Below, piece by piece: positions 21,583 to 31,530 of a DNA stretch of 64,000 bases (its first letter is position 1; every line of letters begins with the position of its first letter). A program made the translations under genes and the position numbers. The DNA comes from Chloranthus sessilifolius (lineage: Eukaryota > Streptophyta > Magnoliopsida > Chloranthales > Chloranthaceae), in the NCBI GenBank assembly GCA_021018995.1, contig CM037595.1, positions 98,483,491-98,547,490 of the forward strand, read 5' to 3'. The notes beneath the pieces were generated by a model, which worked only from the letters and a program-made list of their open reading frames with translations, made no database searches and was not told the DNA's origin.

Positions 21583-24500
21583 ATGAGGTTGTTTTCTTGG
21601 AATGGTAGGGGTGCATGCAACCCAAAAAAATGGGCGGGAGTGAAGGAAATCATTGTCACTCACAAGCCTGCGGTAATTACTCTGCAAGAGACCAAATGGG
21701 GCCAATGTGATTCGAGCAAAGTTTCTTCGGTGTTGGGGGGTAACCGTTGGGATTGGATTGGCGTGGATTCCGAAGGGGCCTCGGGTGGCATCCTAGTGGC
21801 GTGGGACTTGATGATGTTCAATAAAGTGGATGAGGAAGTGGGTTTGTTCTCGGCCTCGGCGGTTTTGGAAAATAAGGATAATGGCAAAAGGTGGGCGTTT
21901 ATTGGGGTTTATGGCCCATCCTCTTACCTCCGTAAGGAGGAGTTTTGGTTTGAGTTGGCTGCGATTGCTAGTCACTGGGAGGTCCCCTGTGTGTGGGGGG
22001 GATTTCAATGCGTGCGCTTTCCTCATGAGAAATCGGGTGGGCCACCCGATCGTGCATCTATGGCGGATATTAATTCCTTTGTTCAAGACTGGGCTCTCTT
22101 TGATTTCCCGTTAATGGGTGCTCGATTCTCTTGGTCCAATCTTCAGGGCTCACCGGTCTTTAGTCGGATTGACAAGTTTATGGTGGATTCCAAATGGCTA
22201 GGCCTATTTCTAAATACGACACTTCATGGTTTTGCTAGAGCGATCTCGGATCATAGGTCCCTTGTTCTCTAATGCGATTCTGTGGGTAGAGGCCCATCCC
22301 CCTTTCGTTTTGAAAATATGTGGCTTCTGAGGGCGGATTTTAAGAACCTGGTTCCCGTTTGGTGGTCGGAGTGTAACCCTCAGGGATCGGCTGCGTTTAA
22401 GTTGGTCTCGAGGTTGAATCACGTTAAGGGGCAGATCAAGGTGTGGAACAGAGAGTCTTTTGGCATGGTTCACATCTGGAAGGAAAAGTGTTTGGGTCGG
22501 CTTACTGTTTTGGACCAGATTGAAGAAGTGAGGAATCTATCTCCAACCGAGAGTGAAGAGCGACTTCAGCTTAAAATGGAGTTTAGTGATCGATGCCTCC
22601 AAGAAGAAACCAGCTGGAAACAAAAGTCGAAGGTCCACTGGCTTCAGGCGAGCGATAATAACACAAAATTTTTCCACGCCATAGCCAATGCGAGGAGGAA
22701 AAACAATTTCATGAGTAAGATCAGTATGGACGAAGTCGTATATGGGGAGCAGGAGCAAATCAGATCGAAGGTGGTTCAGTTTTACAGGGACTTATACCAG
22801 GAGGAGGGCTGGGTTAGACCTCAGTTGGATGGGGTTCCGTTCCCATTTTTGGTCCTGGAGGAGGCAGTTGATATTGAGGGTCAATTCAGGGAAGAGGAGG
22901 TTTGGGACGCGATCAGGTTTGGTGGGAAAAACAAGTCGCCAGACCCCGATGGATTTACGATGGAATTCTTCTGGTGCTTCTGGTCTACTCTTAAGGATGG
23001 GATTATGGATTTCTTCCGAGAGTTCCATGACGGTACCTCTATCGGGAGGAGTCTCAATTCTACTGTCATTGTGCTCGTCTCTAAGAAAGAGGGGGTCGAC
23101 GATATCAAGGACTTTCGTCCTATCAGCCTGCTAAACTGCCTTTTTAAGATCCTCTCCAAGGTTCTTGCGAATCGGCTCAAGCCGTTGATGGGGAAGCTGA
23201 TTTCCCATAACCAAGGGGCTTTCGTCTGCAACAGGTAGCTAGTTGATACCTTCGTGGTGGCCCAGGAGGCTATCCATTCCGCTCACCACGATCATTTCCC
23301 GATAGTGATGTGGAAAATTGATATGGAGAAGGCGTATGACCGGGTTAATTAGGGTTTCGTGGAGTATATGCTGCGCCGATTGGGGTTTGGAGATCGGTGG
23401 AGGAGGTGGATGGTGGCTTGTTTTTCCACTCCCTGGTTCTCTGTGTTGGTCAATGGCTCCTCTGCGGGGTATTTCAAGAGTTCTAGGGGGCTTCGACAGG
23501 GAGACCCGCTTTCCCCTTTCCTTTTTAACATGGTGGGGGATGGACTGGGAGGTCTGGTCAACCAAGCTCGTCTTGCTAGCTTTATTTCCGGTGTCCCGAT
23601 TTCTAGGGGTGACAACTAGCTATCACATTTCCAGTATGCGGACGATACCATCCTCTTTTGCAAGGCGATCTCACCCTAGATCCAGGCTCTGCCTAAGGTG
23701 TTAGCGGTGTACGAGGCGACTTCTAGGCAGCGGGTTAATCTCTCTAAATCCAAGGTGTTTGGAGTGGGTATTGACGGGATGGAGGGAGAGGCTCTGGCTA
23801 GAGAAGCTGAATGTGGTTATGAATCTTTCCCAGCTACCTACCTAGGGCTCCCCCTCGGTCTATCTAAACCGAATGCTCATGCGTGGGACCCGGTTGTTCG
23901 CCTCTTCGAGAGTAGGTTGGCGTCATGGAAAGGAAAGATGCTAAGTAGTGGGGGTCGGCTGGTTCTGGTTAAGTCAGTCCTTACTAATCTCCTGATTTTC
24001 TTTATGTCCATCTTCCTATGCTCGATGGAAGTGGTTCATAGATTGGAAAAGATTCAGCGTGATTTTCTTTGGGAAGGGGCTGGATTGGAGAAGAAATACC
24101 ACCTGGTTAGCTAGGAGATCTGTCAGCTCCTGAGATGCTTTGGTGGGCTTGGTATTCGCAACCTTCAGCTCACTAACATTGCGTTGCTTGGCAAATGGCT
24201 ATGGAGGTTAGGCATGGAGGAGGAGAGATCCAATTTGTGGACTTCGGTGCTTGTTGAAAAGTATGGTGGGATGTGGGGGCGATGGGGGGTGAACATATCG
24301 ACTTCTAGAAGGACTTCAGCTTGGTGGAAAGGAATATCTAGGATCGGGGCGAGTTTCTTCAAATGGGTTCGCTTTAGCTAGGGAGATGGATTGCGCCTTC
24401 GTTTATGGGAGGATCCTTGGGCTGGATTTTATCCTTTAAAATCTATGTTTCCCGATATTTACAGGCTCATGACGGATCCCAATATCTCGGTGGACGAGGC

Positions 24501-25176
24501 CTGCTGTCAGGATGGGAGGCCTACCTCTTGGGACCTGGCCACTAGGAGAGGGCTTAATGACGAGGAGATGGAATCTTTCCTCTCCCTTCTTCGGATCATT
24601 TCTGAGTCGACTAGAAACTTGCAACGGAGTGATAGGCGGTCGTGGCTGGGTAAGGAAGATGGGAACTTCTCGATTCGATCTTTCTATAATTTGTTGTCTG
24701 CTAGACCGATGATCAGGATAGAGTGGTCCTTTATCTTGTCAGCGCCCATCCCCCCTAAAATCAGATTTTTCTGCTGGATGGTAATTCGGGGGAGGGTTCT
24801 TACCATCGACCAGCTTATTGTTCGAGGGAAGGTGCTGCATAACAGGTGCCCAATGTGCTTGGGGCAGGAGGAGTCCATCCCCCATCTTTTCCTGCACTGT
24901 CAGGTGGCTTCCGAGATTTGGGGTACCATTCTAATATCCTTTGAGCTGTTGTAGGTGATGCTGGAGAGTATTCAGCTACTCGTGACTTCGTGGCAAGGCC
25001 CCCTCTTCGAAGGAATGGTGGGCTCCTTTTGGCGGGTGGCTACCTTCGCTACGCTATGGGGCATTTGGCTTGAGAGGAATGCCCGAATTTTTAACCCCAG
25101 TCGTCGGCCTACGGGGGGGGGGGATTCTGAAATCAATCAGAGACCTGATGTATTTGTGGGTGCCCTCTGCCCTTGA
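21583..25176 (+). pseudogene. LINE ORF2: endonuclease, reverse transcriptase, zf-RVT
   Basis: One frame holds the AP-type endonuclease (MRLFSWNGRG, then LQETKWG, SDHRSLVL). It continues with the non-LTR reverse transcriptase (KNKSPDPDGFTMEFF, DFRPISLLNC, LRQGDPLSPFLF, catalytic FQYADDTILF at 23,629-23,658) and a C-terminal zf-RVT (PPKIRFFCWMVIRGRVLT, NRCPMC, IPHLFLHC). Eight in-frame stops interrupt it: 22,270 TAA, and TAG at 23,236, 23,350, 23,617, 23,677, 24,112, 24,379 and 24,952. A G-run near 21,995 shifts the frame over the GGDFN motif and is compensated about 20 bp later. This enzyme nicks the target and reverse-transcribes the LINE RNA; here it is inactive. Confidence 0.94.
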
Positions 25177-25220
25177 TGTGGAGGCTGGCCCAGAGGGTTG
25201 CCCTCTCTAGCGGCTGCTTT

Positions 25221-25243
25221 TTTTTGGGGGGGGGGGGGGGGGT
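25221..25243. repeat. T/G homopolymer run in the LINE 3' region
   Basis: About eight T followed by about 18 G. Located between the ORF2 end and the LINE tail. Length is likely unstable. Confidence 0.85.
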
Positions 25244-25529
25244 TGGTTCTCCCCTTTCGGTTTTTTTTTTCTTTCCTTTTTGTCGTTTTTTGGTTTGGTC
25301 CTATTTGTCCTTGTATAGCTCCCAGCTCCTCGCTGGTTTTTTAATGGATTATCTTACCGATCAAAAAAAATAATAATACATGGAGCCAACGACTATAAAG
25401 GCAGGAATACGGTATTCCTGAAAATCCCATTAGTATGCTCTTGGTCAAATGCTAGAATAAACCACATTCTCCAATCGTTAAATTGAAACAAAAACCAGAA
25501 AAAATAACCAAGCTTAAAAAAAAAGTCAT

Positions 25530-25640
25530 GTATAAACTTTATGACCTGTTTAATACTGATATCTGCATACCTGTACCTAATGACATTCAATACTGGATTC
25601 TAATTCATCGAATAGAAGCACTATATGGTCAGATTATACG
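25530..25640 (-). pseudogene. OPT pseudogene, exon 6 remnant
   Basis: Weak but colinear similarity to 35,940-36,100. TATGACCTGTTTAATACTGA matches GATGGCCTGTGTCATACTAA. CATACCTGTACCTAATGA follows after a deletion of about 40 bp, and then the AATTCATCGAAT region. Shows that the LINE lies between exons 7 and 6. Confidence 0.6.
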
Positions 25641-25738
25641 TTCAATGAAAAATATAAAAAAAAAAAAAAAATCATCTTAATTTTCATATTTGAAATATAT
25701 GGAAAAAGTACCTTGTTTTTTGTAACCGTGAGGATTCG

Positions 25739-25926
25739 AATGGCGCATGTCAGCAGGACCCCCCCTCCCCAATATGGCAATTGAAGTTGCTTGTTTTAGC
25801 ATGCAAAGATGGCGGCAGCGATGTTCAGGACATAGACGATCATTAACCACCAGTCTGGGACCTGCTTATATTGCTCATGAGCTTTGTGTGAATACTAATC
25901 TGCTCAGCTTTGATATTTCTCTATAC
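25739..25926 (-). pseudogene. OPT pseudogene, exon 5 remnant
   Basis: CCCCAATATGGCAATTGAAG against CCCCAATAAGGCAATTGAAG at 36,231, then CTGGGACCTGCTTATATTGC against CCGGGACCTGCTTGTATTTG. A deletion removes part of the exon's 5' coding end. Frames are broken. Confidence 0.88.
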
Positions 25927-26394
25927 CCATGTGAGTAATTTTGTTGGTCTATTATTTTTTTTTTCTAATTTCAACTGAGTTTGGTAAGTTGATTCGATGA
26001 CTATGAGGGAGCTGCTGATTTGTCCTATGGTGCGAACTCCACTGTTATTCATTCTTGGAGTGGGGCTGCTAGAAGGATGCCAACAAGTTGGCTAGCCCTG
26101 CCTGTTCTAAATTATCTGGCATCAGGACCTGCTTATGGCACCTTCGCCCAGGAGCTCAACAGGTTAGGTTTGTTGGCACCTTAGGCCCAGGCCATCTGCC
26201 CCGTTCCCTATTGGAATCAATTTTATTTCAGTAGGTTTTCTGGCTTCACCCTAAACTTGGGTCAGAACTCTGAGATTACCAACACCAGCAGTGACAAAAT
26301 ACAAGTCCAAATATATTTCTTTTTATTTAATTCGGTTTGCATATTACAGGGCACAGTTTTGGATGAAGCACATGCTGCATGTACTTGCCTTCCA

Positions 26395-26815
26395 TGGAAG
26401 AGGACGACGATTACAATGATGGTGGTTAGGAAAGCAAAGCCAAGCCTGTTAGTGAAGGCGAAGAAGGTGCTAAGTTAGAGGGCGGCTCCATTCTTTTTGT
26501 AGGAGGTGGAGGTGGAAATTGGAGTTGATGCTATTGAAGAATAGTACTTTCGTAGTCATGAAGTGGCTGTCAAGAAAATATGGGAAAGGTGATGGCTAGC
26601 GAGCTTCCGAGGTAGGAGGAAATGGAGGATGAGTCAAAACCGATGGCTCTGACGCCAAGCCCGTGGAGTCCCGAGCCTAATTGTTTTAGCTAGAACAGAA
26701 AGTGGAGAAGATTCAACAGCTATCTTGAACTTAACTAGTACGCCAAACTGCCCAAGAAGGTGATCAAGAAGAACTGGATCTGTGTCAATCTGCCCTGCGC
26801 ATAGCCCATAGGTAG
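26395..26815 (-). pseudogene. OPT pseudogene, exon 4 remnant
   Basis: CTTGCCTTCCATGGAAGAGG matches the intact exon 4 end CTTACCCTCCATGGAAGAGT; the donor is GC in place of GT. The GAGCTTCCGAGGTAGGAGGA and GGAAATGGAGGA blocks follow, after a deletion of about 105 bp near 26,590. Similarity ends near 26,815, at the exon's upstream edge. Confidence 0.88.
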
Positions 26816-26865
26816 GTAGTGTTTCGTTTTCGTTGCACTAGCACGCTTTAATTACAATCATGGTT

Positions 26866-27020
26866 CAAAATTTAGGCCGAAATGTTTCGGTTTCGGTCCC
26901 CACTGAAACCGAAACGATAACACAGAATTTCGGGGTTTTTTGTATAGGCATGAAAATTTTGGCCGAAATTTCGGATTTCGGTTTCAGTCCCCACTGAAAC
27001 CGAAACGAAATCCAACATTT
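26866..27020. repeat. CCGAAATTTCGG-type tandem palindromes
   Basis: Two imperfect tandem units of about 75 bp, each with CCGAAAT..TTTCGG and the block CCCCACTGAAACCGAAACGA. Each unit can fold on itself. Function unknown; probably part of a small DNA transposon. Confidence 0.7.
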
Positions 27021-27257
27021 TGATCCTTGATTACTATTAACCATTTTATAATCACAGCATTAAATAGGTTGAACAAGGCATCATTGTTGATAGATTAGAG
27101 ATGCTCTTACATGTAGGACAAAACTTAGTGTTCAAAAATCTTAACCATATTATATATGACTATATTAAACTATACGGATGCTTATTCCATATCATAATAC
27201 CAAAAATCTTAACCATATGATTGATGCAATAACAGTGGTTCTTTTATGGGGTAATGG

Positions 27258-27717
27258 CTCCTGACCTACATTTAAACGCCAAATGATGTTTAAATGATCA
27301 TACACCACTAACATGTCACTCTTTATCTCACACCATTGAAGTGTGATTTATAATTGTGCCATGTGGCACACATCTATGATCAATCTAAATTTCCCATGTG
27401 ACAATCCATCGTTGGAACATGCCCCAGCCAAAGCATCATGCTTCTAAGTGGATGTAAACCCTCCGATCGGTAAACTTTAATATCAGCCATCAAAATTAAG
27501 AACAACTGTTGGTATTAAAGTGCATAAATGGGATGGTTTGAATCTCCCAAAAAGTGTGATTTTTTAACCCATAGCCTTTCAATTCATTAAATATCACTTC
27601 AACAGTATGGATTTCCAACATTTTTATTTTTATGTTTTTCATGATAAACATAGATTTCCAGGATCATAAGCCAATAAATGGTGTTTAAATGATGGTATTT
27701 AAACGATGGTCAGGAGG
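27258..27717. mobile_element. MITE family 2, copy A
   Basis: Terminal inverted repeats CTCCTGACC...ATTTAAAC on both ends enclose about 460 bp (left ATTTAAACGCCAAATGATG, right complement TTTAAATACCATCATTTAAA). The interior matches the complement of 45,240-45,440, a second, truncated copy. No transposase. Confidence 0.72.
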
Positions 27718-27847
27718 GTCGGTCCCTTCTCTTATTTGCTTCAAGTGTTCATTTAGAGGTTGATGCAGGTTGTATTGATTTGATGGCTAACATTGTTTGA
27801 TTGATGTGAATTTTAGGCTCTTTAACTATTTAACATGCCGGCATTGA

Positions 27848-27934
27848 ATTTTTTTTTTTCTTTTTGATCCGTATGTGGGGCTCGAATCTGCAACCTTGGG
27901 GTTGCAATATTTTCAACCTAAAATTGTGCCACAG
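27848..27934 (-). mobile_element. tRNA-derived SINE, copy 2
   Basis: On the minus strand: TGTGGCACAATTTTAGGTTG (box A region), AATATTGC, then GGTTGCAGATTCGAGCC (box B), ending in an A-rich tail (complement of TTTTTTTTTTCTTTTT). Same family as 14,671-14,776. Confidence 0.6.
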
Positions 27935-29083
27935 GACAAAGCTCTGGTGGCTCTGTAAATTGGTGAGCAGAAATGTCATGTGGATTCTACAGCTGACCTG
28001 AACAACATCCTGGGTCCTTGGGGACCAGAGTGTCATCTCTTTTCGTTCAACTGCTATTGCCTAGCCCCACATCTTTTGTATTTTTTTCCCAGTAGGGTCA
28101 GAGTGAGCTCTTTGCTAATTATACTTTCTCCTTTTTATTAAAGAATTTCAATGAATTTTTAAAGAAAAATTAAAAATTTTAAAAATGAAATATAAAATCA
28201 TGCATGAGTTTGCACTAATAGCAACTCAAAAGCAAGTAATAAACTACAAATGTTGTGTCTTCACGATATTAGGCACCAAGAATGGATGATACAATTAAAA
28301 AAAGGGGACCTCTATCTGCGAAGAGGATTACTTCATTGCCTTTACGAGCGGGATCATGTCCTCCATTACAAGCTTGTACAAAAGCTTCAAAGGCGACCCT
28401 ATGCCTTGGGCTAATATATAAACATGAGCAATCCTCACTTTACAAGCTGATTTTGTAAGGTTAAATTAGGCCCGTAAAATTTTACAATTGTAGTATGGCC
28501 TCCATTTCAGTCACAGCAGACATACTAAATGTGATGAATGAGACAAATGCGCATTTCTTCCCTCCCACATTCGGAGCATAGGCAGGGATGATTAGTGACT
28601 CAAGCTCATGAATCGACCAAGTTTCACCCACAACAGATCGAGACAAAGATCCAATCCTATCCATATTACCGGAAGGGGACCAAAGAAAACTCTAAAAGCA
28701 CCTACCTAGCACTTTCTGTGGATGATTTGACAGATAGGGGCACAGATTATTGAGTATCCAAAATGGATGATACAAATAAAAAAGAGTACCTCTATTTGCA
28801 CCAACCAAAGCTCTAAAAGCACCACCTATCAAGGTCGGGGCAGGCAGGTATTTTTAGAATTTTGGTGGGTGCCAAAAAGCTACCTTAAAAAAACCAGCAG
28901 CATTTTAAAGGAAAGTTTAGAGAAATAGGATTGGCTACCATCCTTTTAAGCCACATGTGACGTATTTTTTACAATTCACACCGTTCAAATTGTTGGGCAT
29001 CAATTGAATTTTACTCAGTCTCAAAAAACATACCCATAATAATAGTAGGCAATCCGGCCACTTCATTAAATATGAGCAACGGT
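27935..29083. other. Non-coding stretch with TRIM LTR relic
   Basis: No gene recognised. 28,400-28,490 matches the TRIM LTR at 44.9-45.06 kb (see that entry). The segment AAAATGGATGATACAA-like occurs at 28,280 and 28,760 with similar surroundings, a local duplication. Confidence 0.55.
28400..28490 (+). repeat. TRIM LTR relic
   Basis: GCAATCCTCACTTTACAAGC and GATTTTGTAAGGTTAAATTA correspond to the 3' half of the TRIM LTR at 44,923-45,063. No primer-binding site follows, so it is a solo, truncated copy. Confidence 0.65.
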
Positions 29084-29268
29084 TGATAGAAGGAGAAAAA
29101 AGAAAAACTAAATAAATGAAGAAGCAAACTTTCTATTCAATTTACTTGCATAAAACACATACAAGATGATTCTTATATAGACTTAAACATAATTATCATA
29201 CACTTAGCACTTACCCACTATTCTACCCACAATTTTAGTAACTACCCATATTTGCCACTTATCCAATA
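29084..29268 (-). repeat. 3' LTR of the copia element
   Basis: 185 bp, starting TGATAGAAGGAG on the plus strand. Differs from the 5' LTR at scattered positions. The terminal CA has become TA at the internal side (CCAATA). Confidence 0.93.
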
Positions 29269-29331
29269 ATCCCTCCCTTAAACTGATGTTCCAAACATAA
29301 CATCTAGTTTAATAAGAGTTAAACTTTGAAA

Positions 29332-31044
29332 CTAAACATTTGAAGTACAAACACCGAGTAGCTTCTTGAGCTTCTGAAATGCAGGAAGCTTGAGAGGTTT
29401 GGTTAGAATATCAGCGATCTGGTCTTCACTTCTGCAGTAAATAAGATTAATGACTCCATGATTTGTGAGATCCCTCAAGAAATGATATTTCACATCTATA
29501 TGTTTGCTTCGACCATGTAAAATTGGGTTTTTTGAAAGCTTTATTGCTGAATTGTTGTCACAATAAATCTGAGTAGGTCGATCCTCCTTGAAATGCAGCT
29601 CTTTAAGGATTTTCTTTAGCCAAATAGCTTGACAAGCACAAGCTGTTGCAGCAACAAATTCAGCTTCAGTGGATGATAATGTGATAATAGATTGCTTCTT
29701 TGATGACCATGAAACAGCTTCTGCCCCCATCTTGAAAACATATCCAGATGTGCTTTTTCGATCATCTAAATCTCCTGCATAATCGCTATCTGTGAAACCA
29801 AACAGATCTGACTGGTCTCTATTTTTGTAGAACGAGCCAAATTCCTTAGTACCTCGCAAGTATCGGAAAATTCGTTTTACAGTCAAGAGATGAATCTCTA
29901 TAGGACATTTCATGTACCTGCTAATCACACTTACAACATACATTATATCAGGTCTTGTTACCGTCAAATACATTAAACTCCCCACTATTTGTTTGTAAAG
30001 AGTGTCGTCATCCTTCTTTCCTCCATTATCTTTGTTTAGCTTCATACCAAATTCAGATGGAGTATTTACAGGATTGCAATCCTTCATCTGAAACCTGTCC
30101 AAGATTTCTTGCACATACTTCTTTTGAGAAATAAAAATTTCAGTAAAAGATTGCACCACTTCAATGCCGAGAAAGTAATGCATCATGCCAAGATCAGACA
30201 TCTCAAATTCAGCTATCATGGATTTCTTAAAACTACCAAACATGACTGTATTATTTCTAGTGTAGATTAAATCATCTACATATAAGCAGACAATAAGCAT
30301 TTTCCCCTCATCTTCAATCTTTATAAAAAGTGTATGTTCGTAAGGACATTTTTGAAATCCTTCCTTCAAAAAATAGGTTTCTATACGATTATACCAAGCC
30401 CGTGGAGCTTGTTTTAATCCATATAGAGCTTTCTTTAACTTATACACTTTATGCTCATTGCCAACTTTTACATAACCAGGAGGTTGATCGATAAATACCT
30501 CTTCTTTCAAATCTCCGTGGAGGAATGCTGATTTCACGTCCAACTGGAAGATAGGCCATGAATTTTGAGCTGCCATAGCAATCACCACTCTGATTGTATC
30601 ATGCCTTGCAACCGGAGCAAAGACTTCTTTATAATCAACACCAAACTTCTGCTTGTAGCCCTTAGCTATCAGGCGTGCCTTGTGCTTGTCAACTTCACCA
30701 TTTTCTCTCAACTTTGTCTTGTAAACCCACTTTACACCAATTGTCTTCTGCCCTTTTGAAAGATCACATAACTCCCATGTATCATTTCGTTCAATGGCTA
30801 TAATTTCAGCATCCATAGCCTTTCTCCATTTTAGTTCTTTAACAGCCACTTCAAAAATGGTAGGATCACAATCTCCATTAGAATGTGGCGTTATTGGCCC
30901 ACAAATGTCGGAATGAACGAGCTCCAATGCTTTCTTCGCTCTCCAAGATTGTCCTTGTGGGAATTGAGTACGGTGTTGTTTGCTAACAACACATTCTTCA
31001 CAAACTTGCGAAGAAGCTGTAATTTGAGGAAGTCCCGTCACCAT
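29332..31044 (-). CDS. Copia integrase-stub/reverse transcriptase/RNase H polyprotein
   Basis: A 570-codon open frame. Residues 1-45 are the integrase zinc-binding end (CEECVVSKQHRTQFPQGQ) and the core start LELVHSDICGPITP. Here the frame jumps, without shift, into the RT region (VKELKWRKAMDAEI, then WVYKTKLRENGEVDKHKARL). The RT active site is CLYVDDLIY. RNase H carries FTDSDYAGDLDDRKSTSGY and SSTEAEFVA, and the C-terminus has DILTKPL. About 300 residues of integrase core are lost by an in-frame deletion. RT and RNase H look intact and could in principle be translated, but stops upstream cut them off from gag. Confidence 0.95.
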   Translation of the reverse strand: MVTGLPQITASSQVCEECVVSKQHRTQFPQGQSWRAKKALELVHSDICGPITPHSNGDCDPTIFEVAVKELKWRKAMDAEIIAIERNDTWELCDLSKGQKTIGVKWVYKTKLRENGEVDKHKARLIAKGYKQKFGVDYKEVFAPVARHDTIRVVIAMAAQNSWPIFQLDVKSAFLHGDLKEEVFIDQPPGYVKVGNEHKVYKLKKALYGLKQAPRAWYNRIETYFLKEGFQKCPYEHTLFIKIEDEGKMLIVCLYVDDLIYTRNNTVMFGSFKKSMIAEFEMSDLGMMHYFLGIEVVQSFTEIFISQKKYVQEILDRFQMKDCNPVNTPSEFGMKLNKDNGGKKDDDTLYKQIVGSLMYLTVTRPDIMYVVSVISRYMKCPIEIHLLTVKRIFRYLRGTKEFGSFYKNRDQSDLFGFTDSDYAGDLDDRKSTSGYVFKMGAEAVSWSSKKQSIITLSSTEAEFVAATACACQAIWLKKILKELHFKEDRPTQIYCDNNSAIKLSKNPILHGRSKHIDVKYHFLRDLTNHGVINLIYCRSEDQIADILTKPLKLPAFQKLKKLLGVCTSNV

Positions 31045-31278
31045 GTTTTTTTGTTGTAATGTTTTTAGTCCGCCAAAATTCAGATGCCCATAGCGAAAAT
31101 GCCATAGTCATGCCTCATCTTTTAATTTTACAGAGAAACACGAATGAGCGATGTTATGGAGATAAAGTGGGAACATACGATTCGCCGTCATGTGAACTTG
31201 AGCAATTAAGCCCAACTTTGCATCTTTAATCTGACATACTCCATTTTTTATAGAGATCTCGTATCCCTTTTCTTGTAA

Positions 31279-31530
31279 CTAACCCACACTAAGCAAGTTG
31301 GTCTTTAAATTCGGCACAAAAAAAATATTAGCGATAGTGTAGGTGGAATTTTCTTTGGTTTGGATTGTTACCTTTCCTTTTCCCATAACTGAAATTGTAG
31401 AGTTGTCACCAAACTTAACAGAGCTACGAAATGATTCATCCATGTCAGAAAATGCATCCTTCTCTCCACACATGTGATTGCTACAACCAGTGTCTAAATA
31501 CCACATGTTTTGTTGAGATTCTTCCTTCAC
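31279..31530 (-). pseudogene. Copia aspartic protease
   Basis: Contains WYLDTGCSNHMCG, the copia protease active site (D-T-G), with GKGKVTIQT and VPNLKTNLLSVG following. A TGA separates it from gag in the same frame. TAG after LLSVG separates it from the pre-integrase segment, which also has a stop before LWHFRYGHLNF. Confidence 0.9.

Larger units (their letters stand above)
16995..25371 (+). mobile_element. Full-length L1-type LINE carrying two solo LTRs
   Basis: Exact 16-bp target duplications frame the element (16,979-16,994 and 25,372-25,387). The order is 5' leader, ORF1 (17,096-21,331), ORF2 (21,583-25,176), a short 3' region and an A-rich tail (GATCAAAAAAAA). Two solo LTRs lie in ORF1 (17,685-18,628 and 19,835-20,890). 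Without them and their duplications the element is about 6.4 kb, the usual size of a complete plant L1. Ten premature stop codons make it inactive. It sits in the loop of a hairpin MITE inside the OPT pseudogene. Confidence 0.94.
16879..25463. repeat. Hairpin element (about 190 bp) split by the LINE
   Basis: The left arm (16,879-16,951) and right arm (25,386-25,463) are inverted copies with small gaps. The left reads GTATTCCTGCTTTAAAGCGT; the right, complemented, reads GTATTCCTGCCTTTATAGTCGT. Both tips are GGTTTA(C/T)T. With the LINE and one target duplication removed, the two arms enclose a short loop, giving a palindromic MITE of about 190 bp. The LINE entered its loop. Confidence 0.75.
15594..26815 (-). 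pseudogene. Oligopeptide transporter (OPT) pseudogene, split by nested elements
   Basis: Four blocks match exons 7, 6, 5 and 4 of the intact OPT gene at 35-37 kb, in the same order and strand: 15,594-16,446, about 25,530-25,640, about 25,739-25,926 and about 26,395-26,815. The stop codon of exon 7 is changed from TGA to CGA. The exon 4 donor is GC instead of GT. Exons 4, 5 and 6 carry internal deletions, and frames are broken throughout. Exons 1-3 and a promoter were not found upstream. A Tourist-like MITE interrupts exon 7, and a full-length LINE separates exons 7 and 6. A dead product of tandem duplication of the OPT gene about 10 kb away. Confidence 0.9.

Noticed and set aside
25721..25745. 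GAGGATTCGAATGG as a possible tRNA T-arm
   Set aside because: Isolated match inside or beside the OPT exon 5 remnant; no other tRNA feature.
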